Shown here: piece by piece, positions 50,116 through 59,471 of the stretch
Position numbering within the stretch: position 1 is the first letter of the stretch
Layout: each line of letters begins with the position of its first letter
NCBI GenBank assembly: GCA_024229515.1
Contig: JAAESI010000010.1
Span: 184,362 to 248,361, forward strand
Direction: 5' to 3'
Length of the DNA stretch: 64,000 nt
Source of the DNA: Pseudomonadota bacterium
GTDB lineage: Bacteria; Myxococcota_A; UBA796; UBA9615
Notes under the pieces: generated by a model
Database searches by the model: none
Seen by the model: the letters and a program-made list of their open reading frames with translations, nothing else
Told to the model about the DNA's origin: nothing
Made by a program: the position numbers and the translations under genes

Positions 50116-53069
50116 CAGTTCACCCCCGGGGCGTCGAAGCCGTCGCCGTCGAAGTCGACCAGGAGCGGGTTGCTGAAGGCCAGCGGGTAGCCATCGGGAA
50201 CGACCGTGCGGAAGCGGTACAGGGCGCCCGCCCGGTCCGCCGTGGCGGCGGGATCGGTCAGCGGGCCGGACTCCTCGAAGCAGGGCCCCTCGGGCGCCGA
50301 CTCCAGCTCCGAGAAGGCATCGACGTCACGCCAGTCGATGCTGCCGTCGCCGTTGTTGTCGCCGGTGTCGACGGCGCCGTCGCAGTCCAGGTCCTCGTTC
50401 GGCTCCAGCGGCCAGCCAGCCTCCACCGAGATCCAGCTGTCGGTGGTGCCGACCAGGTCGGCCAGCGGAATCGAGACCGTCCCGTCCGCGAAGGTGATGC
50501 CGTCCACGGCCTCCCGGTCCCCGGGGTCCAGGGTGCGCTCCAGCGCGCCGTCGACGTAGATGCGGATCTCCTCCAGCGGCACCCACGGCGCCGCGGTCAC
50601 GGTGATGTTCAGGGACGCCCCCGCGCCGGGAACGAAGGGCTCCGTCGAGGGCCGGACCAGCTCCTCGAGGTTGCTGGTGGTGGTCACGTCCAGCACCGGG
50701 CCGTTGGTGCCGAAGGACCGGCCCGCCTTCACCGCGCCATTGAACTCGGCCACGTCAAAGTCGGCCACGGTGGAGTCGGTCCAGACCACGGTCATGGGGA
50801 TGCCGACCACGTTCTCGGTCAGCGAGTGGGTGTCGCTGTTGCCCATGCCGGCGCGCACGATCCCCTGGTTCAGGAGCCAGTGCCAGAAGGCCCGGTAGAT
50901 GAGGAAGTTGACGTTGTTGGTGCCGTTCATCACCTCCTGGGTGTCGAAGTCGCTGTTGGCGAACGACGCCTCCGGGGGGGTGCGGCCGAACAGCGACACC
51001 TCGGTGCCGTCGAACTGCGACGGAAGCGGCTCGGTCAGGTTCACCCCGATGGCGTTGCCCCAGGCGAAGTCGCGGCCGAAGCTGCCCCCGCCCAGCGGGT
51101 GGTTCAGCTGGATGACGCCCTCGTCAGGGTCGAAGCCCCGCTCCAGCGCGCGGGTGAACAGCATCCCCGGCTCGGCGAGCTCGTCCCAGTACGAGCCGCG
51201 GTACGGCCCCTCGGCGTCGAACTCGATGGGCCAGACGTTCCAGTGTCCGACCACCTTGGGGAACTCGCTGTCGGGCAGGAGCTTGTTGAGGATGTGCCCG
51301 GTGTTCTCCGTGCCGACCATGATGGCGACGCGATCGTCCGCGCCGAGGGCGTCCCGCGAGGCGGCGAAGTTCCACGCGGCGTCGTGCTCGGTCGACGCGA
51401 TGACCTGCAGCCGGCTGGCGAGGAAGCTCCGCATGCGGTCCAGGTTCGGCATGTTGCTGTCGAAGCTGGTGCCGCCGTGCACGTGGAAGTCGCCGGTCAG
51501 GGTGCCCTGGGGCTGGAGCTGCGGCAGCGTCTGGATCGCCAGCGCGACGTCCACCGGATCGCCGCTGTCGGGCACGGTCACGCCGGTCGCCTCGCCGAGC
51601 GTCGAGAAGGGGCCGGCGATGGCGTACACGTCGTACTGGCCGGGGGGGAGGCCGACGGTGGTGCCGTCGGGATCATCGGGGTCGATGAGCACGCGGTTGC
51701 AGGCCGGCGAGGCGCCGTGGGGGTGGCCCAGCAGCGGCGCGCAGTCGTGGATCTGGCCGTACAGCCCCGAGGTCACCTCCGGCTCGAACGTCTCGTCCGT
51801 GGGGAGGATGAACGCGAGCACGTGGTCGGCGACGCCGTCGACGGTCGCGGTCAGCGTGATGGCGCCCTCGGCGGGGACCTCCAGGGAGCCCGCGTCGCTG
51901 TCGCCGGAGACCGACAGGTTCGACTCCGCGACGGTCCGCCCGTAGGCGTCGACGACGATGCGGTAGTCGCGGCCGTCGGGCACGGACGCCGAGAAGGTGC
52001 CGTCCGCGGCGGGGAGCGTGTGGGTCGCGGCGAGCAGCTCGCCGTCGTCGCCGACCTCGGAGATGGTGATCGAAGCGCGCACGGCGTCCCCGAAGGGCAT
52101 GCCGCCCCCGCCCGTCAGCTGCCCGCTGACCTGGGCCCGGGCCTCCTCGAACAGCTGCTCCCGCACGTCCATCGCGACATCCACGGCCGACGAGACGGTC
52201 GGCCCCTCCCCCACGGCGAGGAAGCGCTCGTAGATGGCGTAGTCGCGGGGCATCACGATGCGGCGGGAGGCGCCATCCAGCGCGACCTCCGTGCTGCGGA
52301 AGCCGGTCACCGTGGCCTCGCTGCAGGAGACCGTGGCGTAGCTGACGGCGGGGTCGCTGTGGCCCCCGAAGGCGACGAACGACTTGTCCGAGATGGCATC
52401 GCCGAGGGTCGACAGCCCGAAGCTGGGCTGCTCGTAGCCGTTGCCGGGGGTGAACGGCAGCAGCTCGCGGTTGCCCATGTAGTGGCCGTCGCCGAGGAGC
52501 ACGCTGATCGGGTCCGGCTCGAGATTGATGAGCTCGCTGCGGATGCGCACGCCGGGGTCGCAAGCGCGGAGCTCGTAGCGGGTGTGGATCGGCACCTCGG
52601 GGCGGCTGTCGAGGGTGCCGGAGACCTGGACCGCGACGAGCCCGTCTTCCTCGATCACGGTCAGCGAGGTGTAGTTCGCGGCCTCGTCGGGGAGCACGCC
52701 CGTGGCCTGAACGAAGTGGCGCATCGAGTCGTCGTCGCCCGAAGCGCTCGTCAGATCGACGATGCCGCCGCCGGTGGGGGCGAGGTAGTGGGGGTGGTTG
52801 AGGGCGTCGATGACGACCTGCACCTGGCCGTTGCTCATCAGCACGTCGCCGACGGACGCCAGCGCATCCAGCCCCCCGATGGGGATGTCCCCAGCCTCCA
52901 GCACGCGGATCTGGAGCGCTTCGTCATCGCAGGAGAAGGTCAGCGTCTCGCAGGGGGAAGGCAGCACGCAGCCCTCGTTTCCCTTGAGGCAGCCCTCGGG
53001 CGGGCAGCCCGACAGCAAGGCCGAAGCGAGCGCCACGAGGACGACGGACAGAAGGGCGACGGGCCGCAT
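50115..53069 (-). CDS. PHP-domain (CehA/McbA-type) metallohydrolase lipoprotein
   Basis: A 984-residue protein from ATG 53069 (a GTG-less extension to 53093 is possible). Lipobox ASALLSGCPPE. The middle contains carboxypeptidase-regulatory-like beta domains (VPAEGAITLTATVDGVADHVLAF). The catalytic PHP domain has LTGDFHVHGGTSFDSNM, VIASTEHDAAWN, LNHPLGGGSFGRDF and VRAGMGNSDTHS, the spaced His/Asp ligands of CehA/McbA hydrolases. A short Asp loop (DGAVDTGDNNGDGSIDWRD) near the C-terminus is dockerin- or EF-hand-like. It is probably a surface phosphoesterase or amidohydrolase. It is the paralogue of the gene at the left edge. Confidence 0.85.
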   Translation of the reverse strand: MRPVALLSVVLVALASALLSGCPPEGCLKGNEGCVLPSPCETLTFSCDDEALQIRVLEAGDIPIGGLDALASVGDVLMSNGQVQVVIDALNHPHYLAPTGGGIVDLTSASGDDDSMRHFVQATGVLPDEAANYTSLTVIEEDGLVAVQVSGTLDSRPEVPIHTRYELRACDPGVRIRSELINLEPDPISVLLGDGHYMGNRELLPFTPGNGYEQPSFGLSTLGDAISDKSFVAFGGHSDPAVSYATVSCSEATVTGFRSTEVALDGASRRIVMPRDYAIYERFLAVGEGPTVSSAVDVAMDVREQLFEEARAQVSGQLTGGGGMPFGDAVRASITISEVGDDGELLAATHTLPAADGTFSASVPDGRDYRIVVDAYGRTVAESNLSVSGDSDAGSLEVPAEGAITLTATVDGVADHVLAFILPTDETFEPEVTSGLYGQIHDCAPLLGHPHGASPACNRVLIDPDDPDGTTVGLPPGQYDVYAIAGPFSTLGEATGVTVPDSGDPVDVALAIQTLPQLQPQGTLTGDFHVHGGTSFDSNMPNLDRMRSFLASRLQVIASTEHDAAWNFAASRDALGADDRVAIMVGTENTGHILNKLLPDSEFPKVVGHWNVWPIEFDAEGPYRGSYWDELAEPGMLFTRALERGFDPDEGVIQLNHPLGGGSFGRDFAWGNAIGVNLTEPLPSQFDGTEVSLFGRTPPEASFANSDFDTQEVMNGTNNVNFLIYRAFWHWLLNQGIVRAGMGNSDTHSLTENVVGIPMTVVWTDSTVADFDVAEFNGAVKAGRSFGTNGPVLDVTTTSNLEELVRPSTEPFVPGAGASLNITVTAAPWVPLEEIRIYVDGALERTLDPGDREAVDGITFADGTVSIPLADLVGTTDSWISVEAGWPLEPNEDLDCDGAVDTGDNNGDGSIDWRDVDAFSELESAPEGPCFEESGPLTDPAATADRAGALYRFRTVVPDGYPLAFSNPLLVDFDGDGFDAPGVN

Positions 53070-53149
53070 GGGCCGGACCTTACGCCCTCGCACGCGCGCA
53101 CGACAAACGAGCGCTCAAGAGAAGGTGCAACCGACCGATATGTGCAGAC

Positions 53150-53640
53150 GTGGGGTTCCGTTGGTCGATTCTGGTTCTCGGTGGGTTGCTTCTGGCGGCC
53201 TTCGCCGTCAGCGTGCCTGCGCCGGCACACGCCGATGTCATCGAAACCCATCCGTCGGAGGCCCGACGGGCGCTCGCCGAGGGCCGCTGCGCCGATGCCG
53301 CGACCTGGGCCCAGGGCCTCCTCGACGTCCACCCCGAGATGCGCCTGGTGGGTGACGCGGCCCGCTGCTCCGGGGACCGCACCGTCGAGGCGGTGCGCGC
53401 CTACCGCCACTACGAGAGCCTCGGCGGGGCCGACTTCCAGGTCCTGCAGGCCCTCAAGGCGATGTCCGGGATGCTGGGTCGAGTCCGGGTCGAGGTCTCC
53501 CCCGACCAGAGCACCAGCCCGCTGGCCGCCTGGAGCGAGACATCGCCGCCGGAGGAACTCTCGACAAACACGCGGACCTCGGAGCCCCCGGGGGCGATGG
53601 CGGCCCAGGTGCTGTTCGGGGACCCCGAGGTGGAGTCGAC
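53150..53640 (+). pseudogene. TPR/PEGA-type exported protein gene, 3' part replaced
   Basis: From GTG 53150, a signal peptide (LVLGGLLLAAFAVSVPAPAHA) is followed by TPR-like helices (EARRALAEGRCADAATWAQGLLDVHPEM, DRTVEAVRAYRHYESLGGADFQVLQAL) and the beginning of a PEGA-type beta segment (LGRVRVEVSPD), a layout common in myxobacterial periplasmic proteins. After about 53,510 the sequence no longer looks like PEGA; instead SPPEE and AAQVLFGDPEVES resemble the later subdomains of a Ser/Thr kinase, and the frame fails at 53,640. I read this as a fusion of two gene remnants. Confidence 0.6.
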
Positions 53641-54478
53641 CGGCTGTCGCAGTGCTTCCCGTCGATCACGTCGCTGGTCCGAGGGCTGCTCGAGCGCGAC
53701 CCGGAGCAGCGCACCCAGAGCGCCACCGAGGTGGTCCAGGAGCTCCGCGCCCTCGCGGCGGCCACCGAGGCGCCGGGCGATCTGTCCCTCTACCTGCAGC
53801 TCCTCGACCTCGGCCTGAAACCCGCCCCGGAGCGGGACCCGACCCTGTCGGCGAGCTTGCAGATGCCCGACACGGTCGATGGATCGTGGACGCAGCTGTA
53901 TCGACTGGTCCGCGGCGATGTCACCACCCTGGGCGAAGACACCCGGGACTTCCCCGCCGAGCAGGCCGCGACGGGGGGGCGGCTGATCGAGCTCCGCGCC
54001 GCCGTCGGCGTCGTCCGCGATGACGCCGACGCGAGTTCCCCAGCCCCCGCGGCAGAGCGGCCGCCTGCTCCTGGCGGGTGCGTCGATCGTGGCGATCGTT
54101 CTGATCTTGACCCTGGTCGGCCCCCGGCATGCGCCGGTCGAGCCCAAGGCGGCCCCCGAGCCGAAGCCGGAGCCCAAGCCCGTCGCCATCGCCGCCCCCG
54201 CTCCCCAGCCAACCGCGGCGTCCGCGAGCCGCGGCTGCCTCGTGTTCCAGAGCTCGCCTCCGGGCGCCGACGTGGAGCTGGACGACCGCTCGGTCGGCCT
54301 CGCCAAGTCGGGCGGACGGAGCAAGCGCACGGTGAAGGCGGGCGCCCACACCGTGTCGATGGGCATCGGCGGCAACATGGTCAGCACCACGGTGGAGGCC
54401 GCGCCCAACGCCAAGCTCGTCGTGCATTGCACGATGGGCGGCTCCTGCACGGTCCAGGCCTCCGGCACCTGCCGCTGA
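53641..54478 (+). pseudogene. C-terminal remnant of a Ser/Thr protein kinase with TM and PEGA domains
   Basis: One frame (to about 54,040) reads DRLSQCFPSITSLVRGLLERDPEQRTQSATEVVQELRALAA, the last helix of a Hanks-type kinase domain, then a linker. A second frame (about 54,020-54,478) carries a membrane helix (LLLAGASIVAIVLILTLVG), an Ala/Pro/Lys linker and a PEGA domain (CLVFQSSPPGADVELDDRSVGL, KRTVKAGAHTVSMGIGGN). Together they fit the usual kinase-TM-PEGA order, with one frameshift in a C-rich stretch near 54,035. The kinase N-lobe and catalytic loop are missing. The remnant could still make the short PEGA protein from ATG 54020. Confidence 0.6.
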
Positions 54479-54496
54479 CGGTCTACACTTCCGCCG

Positions 54497-56620
54497 TTGA
54501 CGGAGGCGGCCCCCAAGTCTGAATCCCCCCGGCGGTGGCTGCTCCCCCTGGGACTCGCGGCCGGCGTGGCCGCCGCGCTGGTCCTGCGCCTCGTCGGGCA
54601 CGCCCGCTACCTGCACGACCCCGAGTCGTTGATGGTCCCCACCGTGGGCCGGGAGCTGGGGCACGGCCATTGGGGCGACGCGATCCACTACCAGTACAAC
54701 TTGATCCAGGGCGGAATCCTGATCGACGGGGGGCTCGCGGCGCTGGGCTTCGCCGCCTTCGGCGACTCGATCCTGGCCTGGAAGTGGTACGGCATCGCCT
54801 ACGCCGTACTCGGGGCGCTGTTGGGCATGGCGGTGCTGAAGAAGACCGCAGGCACGGCCGGGGCGGTGCTGTGGCCGCTGCTGTTGATGAGCGGCCCGTT
54901 CCTCCTCAAAGACGGGCTGATCACCCCCGCGGGGCACCACACCTCGGGCTTCGTGTGGGCGCTGGCGGCGCTCACGGTGGCGCTGGGAGGCGACGCGGAG
55001 AAGCCGACGTGGAAGCGCGGGCTCGCCGCCGGACTGCTCCTGGGAGCATCGATGTTCTACATGCGCACGGCGATCTCGGCGGGTCCGGCGGTGGCGTTGG
55101 CGTTGCTGCGCGGGGGGTGGAGATCGATCCTCGCCTCGGGCGTGGGGACCCTCAGCCTCCCCGGGCTGGCGGCGCTGAACGCGGCGGCGTTCGCGGGTTC
55201 GGTGAGCCCCTACACGGACTGGGGCTTCCGGCAGACCCTGCAGGTCCTGCTGTACGCGCCGCGCGCGGACAAGCTGGAGATCGACTTCGGCGCCAAGGCC
55301 CTCGAAGCCTTGTCCTGGAGCCTGCGGGACCTCTCCTTCGCGCCCGCCGCGCTGCCCGGGGGCGGCCCCGAGCCGATGGCCTTGATGAACACCGCGGGGG
55401 GGGTCTGGTCCGGGGCGCTGGCCGCGGTGCCCGTGCTGCTGGCGGTCATCGCGATCGTGGTGGTGCTGCGCCAGGCCGACGAGGGGGGGAAAGACCGGCT
55501 GTGGGGCACCGCCGTGATCGCCGCCTTGGGCGCGGGGTACGTCGCCACCTACGTGCTCTCCCCCTTCCGCATCGACAAGTTCCTCCTGGACCCGTCCGAC
55601 GCCGTGCGGTTCGCCCCGGGCCTGTCGGGTCCCCGGTACGTGCTCCCAGCCTGGTTTGCGCTGATGCTCGGCGCCGCGCACGGCCTCGGCGTGGGGATTG
55701 CCCACGCCCGCGTTCGGTTCGTGGCGGTCCCCGCGGCGGCGGTGCTGATCGGCTTGGGGGGCGCGGCGGCAGCGGCGGACTTCGCCAAGCACCGGGAGCC
55801 GGAGGACACCTGGTCCAGGCTGCGACCGTACCACTACTACAAGATGTTCGGCCCCCACCGGGGCCCCGACCGGGACGTGCACGCGACCTGCGAGCGGGGC
55901 GACCCGATCTCTCACGCCAACCACCTCCGATCGCTGGGGTGGCACGGCATGCCGGGGCTGGAGAAGCTGAAGAGCAACCCCGAAGAGGTGGGGCGTGCGA
56001 TCGACGATCTCGCCGCGGAGGCCGGCCGGGATCTCACCGACGAGGAGCTCACGTTCGTGCTCCACGGCATGGGCCGGGGCCTCGGCGACGAGCTTCACAG
56101 CGCCCAGGGGCTGGAGCTCAAACGCTCGCTCGACTCCATCCTTCGCGGGGCCAACGCGCTGCAGAACCGACCGCTGGGGGAGGCGCTTCTCGCCGGATTC
56201 GCGGATGGCTTCCCCCAGGATCGCTTGCGCGACAGCGGGAACGAGACCTTCGTGCAGCGGGCCTGCATGCCGACTGTCTACGGACCCGTCCGGCCGCTGT
56301 GCGCCCGGTTCGGGGCGGCAGCGATGAATCCGCCCATCGACGTGCTCCCCGACATGCCCCACACCCTCTTCGAGTCGGTCCCCCACGGGCTGATCGACGG
56401 CCCCTGGGGCCAGGAACTGCTGCGTGGCGCCGGCCGCCGCCTCGCCCTGGAGTCACCGTGGTTGGTCGACGAAGTGAAGCGGCGGGACTCGTCGGACCGG
56501 CGCGGCATCGTGCTGTGGCCGGTCAGCCTCGCCGATGCGTTCCTCGCCGGATGGGACGAGGGCACCGCGGCCCTGCACTGGTCCGCCGGCGATCCCTGGA
56601 TCCCGACGCTCGTTCCCTAG
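54497..56620 (+). CDS. Large multi-pass membrane protein
   Basis: A 707-residue protein from TTG 54497. The first 420 residues have about ten membrane helices (LLPLGLAAGVAAALVLRLVG, GAVLWPLLLMSGPFLL, FVWALAALTVALGG, GALAAVPVLLAVIAIVVVL, FVAVPAAAVLIGLGGAAAA) with loop motifs such as LHDPESLMVP and YVLPAWFALMLG. The last 290 residues are soluble and helical (EVGRAIDDLAAEAGRDLTDEELTFVLHGMGRGLGDEL). The first part resembles GT39/PMT-like or O-antigen-polymerase-like proteins in topology, but no signature is clear. It is convergent with the deacetylase gene (stops overlap by four bases). Confidence 0.7.
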   Translation: MTEAAPKSESPRRWLLPLGLAAGVAAALVLRLVGHARYLHDPESLMVPTVGRELGHGHWGDAIHYQYNLIQGGILIDGGLAALGFAAFGDSILAWKWYGIAYAVLGALLGMAVLKKTAGTAGAVLWPLLLMSGPFLLKDGLITPAGHHTSGFVWALAALTVALGGDAEKPTWKRGLAAGLLLGASMFYMRTAISAGPAVALALLRGGWRSILASGVGTLSLPGLAALNAAAFAGSVSPYTDWGFRQTLQVLLYAPRADKLEIDFGAKALEALSWSLRDLSFAPAALPGGGPEPMALMNTAGGVWSGALAAVPVLLAVIAIVVVLRQADEGGKDRLWGTAVIAALGAGYVATYVLSPFRIDKFLLDPSDAVRFAPGLSGPRYVLPAWFALMLGAAHGLGVGIAHARVRFVAVPAAAVLIGLGGAAAAADFAKHREPEDTWSRLRPYHYYKMFGPHRGPDRDVHATCERGDPISHANHLRSLGWHGMPGLEKLKSNPEEVGRAIDDLAAEAGRDLTDEELTFVLHGMGRGLGDELHSAQGLELKRSLDSILRGANALQNRPLGEALLAGFADGFPQDRLRDSGNETFVQRACMPTVYGPVRPLCARFGAAAMNPPIDVLPDMPHTLFESVPHGLIDGPWGQELLRGAGRRLALESPWLVDEVKRRDSSDRRGIVLWPVSLADAFLAGWDEGTAALHWSAGDPWIPTLVP

Positions 56621-57459
56621 AGGTCGGCCCACCGGACGAGCTGGACCTCGCGCGCCTCCAGGGCGGCCTTGACCCGAGGTGATGTCAGCGCCGCACGCTC
56701 GTCGTCCCAGCGGTAGCCGGCCGCCCAGGAGGCACCCTCCTGAACCAGGCGCGCCGGCAGGCTCCCGCCCGTCTGCCCGGGGTGGCACACCAGCTCGGTC
56801 GTGCCTGCAGCCAGACCGTCGACGAGGGCGACGAGGGCGCGCTCGGTGAGCCGGCCCGCGCGGCCGATCCCCCGGACGGCGTCGGTGGTCACGACCCCGC
56901 CCCGCCCCAGGCGCCCAGCGGGCGCCCGCGACAGCCCCCGAAGCAGCCCCCGAACCCCCGGCCGGGGCCCCTCGCCGCCTTCGCGGGGAAGCCGCATGCC
57001 CCTCACGCCGCAGGTCTGGAGCACGTCCAGGGCGACGCCGAACAGGCCGGGCAGCAGGTGCAGGTGCTTGTGTCCGTCGAGGTGGGTCACGCGGAAGCCG
57101 GCCCCCTGGGCGCGCCGCACCTGGGCCAGCCACTCGCGGCGGACCTCGCCCGGCTTCACTCCGCCGCGGAGGTACCGGGCCAGCAGCCGCTTGCCCGACG
57201 GCGCCAGCCGGCCCCGATGGTGGACGAGCGTGGGGACGTCGTGGGGGGGGAGCACGGGGCGGCCCTCGCACAGCGTCAGGTGCACCCCTACGTCGGCGAC
57301 GCCGGCGTCCTTGAGCGCGGCGGCGGTGCGGCCCCAGTCGTCGCGGGCGACGAGCAGCGACAGGTCGGTGACGATGCCATCGCGCCACGCCTCCAGCGCC
57401 CCGTCGGTGATCCCCGGGTCGAGCCCCACGTCGTCGGCGCAGACGACGAGCCGGATCAC
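56617..57459 (-). CDS. ChbG/YdjC-type carbohydrate deacetylase
   Basis: A 280-residue protein from GTG 57459, overlapping the stop of the glycosyltransferase gene (GTGA). Conserved blocks: LVVCADDVGLDPGITDG (metal-binding Asp pair), DVGVHLTLCEGRPV, THLDGHKHLHLLPGLF (metal-binding His and catalytic residues) and LVCHPGQTG. These define the YdjC/ChbG family, which removes N-acetyl groups from chitobiose-type oligosaccharides or lipid-linked sugars. Coupling with a polyprenyl-phosphate sugar transferase suggests it deacetylates a lipid-linked glycan during envelope synthesis. Confidence 0.9.
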   Translation of the reverse strand: MIRLVVCADDVGLDPGITDGALEAWRDGIVTDLSLLVARDDWGRTAAALKDAGVADVGVHLTLCEGRPVLPPHDVPTLVHHRGRLAPSGKRLLARYLRGGVKPGEVRREWLAQVRRAQGAGFRVTHLDGHKHLHLLPGLFGVALDVLQTCGVRGMRLPREGGEGPRPGVRGLLRGLSRAPAGRLGRGGVVTTDAVRGIGRAGRLTERALVALVDGLAAGTTELVCHPGQTGGSLPARLVQEGASWAAGYRWDDERAALTSPRVKAALEAREVQLVRWADL

Positions 57460-58175
57460 CGCTGCCTCCGCCACAGCTGGATCAGCTCGACCCCGTTGGC
57501 CCAAGCGACCGCGAGGCTGTCGAAGTGGCTCTCCCCGAAGCGCCGCTCCTGGTACGGCACCGGCACCTGGTCGATGCGGGCGCCCAGCCGGTTGGCCTCG
57601 GCGAGCAGCTGCGCGTCGATCAGTCCCGTGCGGGCGTCCAGCCGCATGCGCTCGAGCAGGTCCCGGCGCACGAGCTTGAAGCTGAAGTTGATGTCCCGAA
57701 CCGCGACGCCGAGCAGGCCACGAACCAGGAGCTTGTACCCGGCGGTGAAGACGCGACGGCGGGTGCTCTTGGCCCATCCGACGGGGTAGCCGGCAACCAC
57801 GTCGGCCGACTCGAGGCGGGGGAGCGCTTCGCCGAAGCGATGCAGGGCGACGGGCAGGTCGGCGTCGCTGTAGGCGACCACGTCTCCGGTGCAAGCGGCG
57901 AAGCCAGAGCACAGTGCTGCGCCGTAGCCGCTGTTGCGGTCGTGGCGGACGAGGCGGACGTCGTCGTGGACCTCGGCGTACTCGCGGGCCGGCGCCTGGG
58001 ATCCGTCGGTGCTGCCGTCGTCGACCAACACCAGCTCGGTGGTGCAATCCAGCCCCCGCAGCAGCGCCAACGCCTCCTCCACGGCGGTGGGCAGCGACTC
58101 GCGCTCGTCGAAGAACGGAATGAAGAGGCTGAAGTCGATGAGGTGGTCCCCGGGGAGCCGATCGGCGGCCCGCAT
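57456..58175 (-). CDS. Family 2 glycosyltransferase (dolichyl-phosphate mannosyltransferase-like)
   Basis: A 239-residue protein from ATG 58175 (an upstream in-frame ATG at 58217 would overlap the divergent gene). Motifs: FSLFIPFFDERESLPTAVEE, ELVLVDDGSTDGS, RHDRNSGYGAALCSGFA, DVVAYSDADLPV (DxD) and the C-terminal AVRDINFSFKLVRRDLL. It lacks the C-terminal membrane helices of the GtrB/ArnC type, so it is a soluble DPM1-like enzyme that transfers a sugar from UDP- or GDP-sugar to a polyprenyl phosphate. Its partner deacetylase is coupled downstream. Confidence 0.9.
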   Translation of the reverse strand: MRAADRLPGDHLIDFSLFIPFFDERESLPTAVEEALALLRGLDCTTELVLVDDGSTDGSQAPAREYAEVHDDVRLVRHDRNSGYGAALCSGFAACTGDVVAYSDADLPVALHRFGEALPRLESADVVAGYPVGWAKSTRRRVFTAGYKLLVRGLLGVAVRDINFSFKLVRRDLLERMRLDARTGLIDAQLLAEANRLGARIDQVPVPYQERRFGESHFDSLAVAWANGVELIQLWRRQR

Positions 58176-58191
58176 TGTACCCTGCGGCCCG

Positions 58192-58977
58192 ATGACTCGC
58201 GGATGCCTCACGCTCACCCTCTCCCTGCTCTGCGCGACGGTCGTGATCGGCCCCCTGTCGGCGCATTCCGCGTGGGCTCAAGGGCTGGAGGACGAGGCCC
58301 GCAGGCAGGTCGATCTGGCCCGCGCCGACTTCGAAGCAGGGGCGTACGAGCGTGCGATCAACGCCTGCGATTCGGCGCTCCGGCTGGATCCCGGGCGGGA
58401 CGTGCAGACCGACGCGTTCAAGATCAAGGGGCTGTCGCTGGAGCAGCTGGGCGAACGCGACGACGCCCGGGCGATGCTGCTGGCGTTCAAGTCGCTGCGT
58501 TCGGGGCTGCCCGACGACCCCGAGGTGGAGGCCGCGCTGGCCCGCATGGACGAGCCGAAGCCGGAGCCGGAGCCGCCGCCGCAGCCCCGACCGACGCGCG
58601 AGCCCCGGCCGGCGCCCAAGCCGCCCTCGGAGAAGGTGCTCTTTCCCCTGCTGGCGACGATCGGGGGCGCGGGTGCCGCCGCGGCGGGCTTCACGGTCAT
58701 GGGGCTGTCGTACGAGGAGGCGGCCCCGAAGCTCGACGAGCGATCGGGCACCTACCTCGGTTCGCGGGACGAGTACGTCACCCTCCAGGAGCGGAACAAG
58801 CTGGGACTCCAGATCGGCCTGGCGGGCTCCGGCGTGGCCGGCGTCGGCCTCGTGCTGACCCTGGTGGCGGCGGCTCGTGAGGCCCCGTCGCGCACGGCCG
58901 CGGCACCTGCGGTGGTGCCGTGGGCGGCCCCGTCGGCGGACGGTTGGGTGGTCGGCGTGGCGGGCACGCTCCCGTGA
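58192..58977 (+). CDS. TPR-containing exported protein with two membrane helices
   Basis: A 261-residue protein with a signal peptide (LTLSLLCATVVIGPLSAHSAWA). One clear TPR pair follows (QVDLARADFEAGAYERAINACDSALRLDPG, KGLSLEQLGERDDARAMLLAF), then a Pro-rich linker with EPEP repeats and two hydrophobic segments (LFPLLATIGGAGAAAAGFTVMGL, LGLQIGLAGSGVAGVGLVLTLVAAA). This layout is typical for myxobacterial envelope proteins. The function is unknown. It starts the plus-strand run that leads to the DUF4157 gene; the next gene overlaps its stop. Confidence 0.75.
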   Translation: MTRGCLTLTLSLLCATVVIGPLSAHSAWAQGLEDEARRQVDLARADFEAGAYERAINACDSALRLDPGRDVQTDAFKIKGLSLEQLGERDDARAMLLAFKSLRSGLPDDPEVEAALARMDEPKPEPEPPPQPRPTREPRPAPKPPSEKVLFPLLATIGGAGAAAAGFTVMGLSYEEAAPKLDERSGTYLGSRDEYVTLQERNKLGLQIGLAGSGVAGVGLVLTLVAAAREAPSRTAAAPAVVPWAAPSADGWVVGVAGTLP

Positions 58978-59468
58978 GGCTGCTGGCGGCGATCGGCGCG
59001 CTCCTGCTGGGCGGCTGCGTACTCCCCGAGCCGGGCACGCTGACGTTCGTGGAGGACGCCCTCGTGACCGACGGAGAGCTGGTCCGCGAGTACCGGTGGG
59101 GGACCGCGCTGGCCGGCCAGGGGTACGTCGACTGCGAGGCCTCGTTCGATGCGGACGGCGGCTCGGGCGATCCCGAGGGCGGCTGCCCGGGCGGCTGCGC
59201 GACGACGCTGGTGGTCGACTTCGACTACGCCGGCACGGACTGCCCGATGCTCCCGGCGGGCTCGGAGTCCGACCTGCTCAGCGTGTCGATCGGGATCGAC
59301 GGGGACACCGCCCTGCTGCACGACGGCGACGCGTGGGCGACGTGGATCGAGGGCAGCACCGATGGCGGCAGCTTCGACGGCGACGGCCCCTGGCTCGACT
59401 TCGTGATGGGTGCGGGCGAGGACTTCCAGATGCGGGAGCGGCTGAGCCTGACCTGGGTCGGGGAGTAG
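58974..59468 (+). CDS. Lipoprotein of unknown function
   Basis: A 164-residue protein from GTG 58974, coupled by GTGA. Short signal and lipobox AAIGALLLGGCVLPEP. The mature part is an acidic beta-domain with six Cys in two clusters (YVDCEASFDADGG, GGCPGGCATTLVVDFDY, TDCPMLP), suggesting disulfides, followed by SIGIDGDTALLHDGDAWATWIEGS. No family is recognised. It probably works in the envelope together with its neighbours. Confidence 0.68.
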   Translation: MRLLAAIGALLLGGCVLPEPGTLTFVEDALVTDGELVREYRWGTALAGQGYVDCEASFDADGGSGDPEGGCPGGCATTLVVDFDYAGTDCPMLPAGSESDLLSVSIGIDGDTALLHDGDAWATWIEGSTDGGSFDGDGPWLDFVMGAGEDFQMRERLSLTWVGE

Positions 59469-59471
59469 CCG

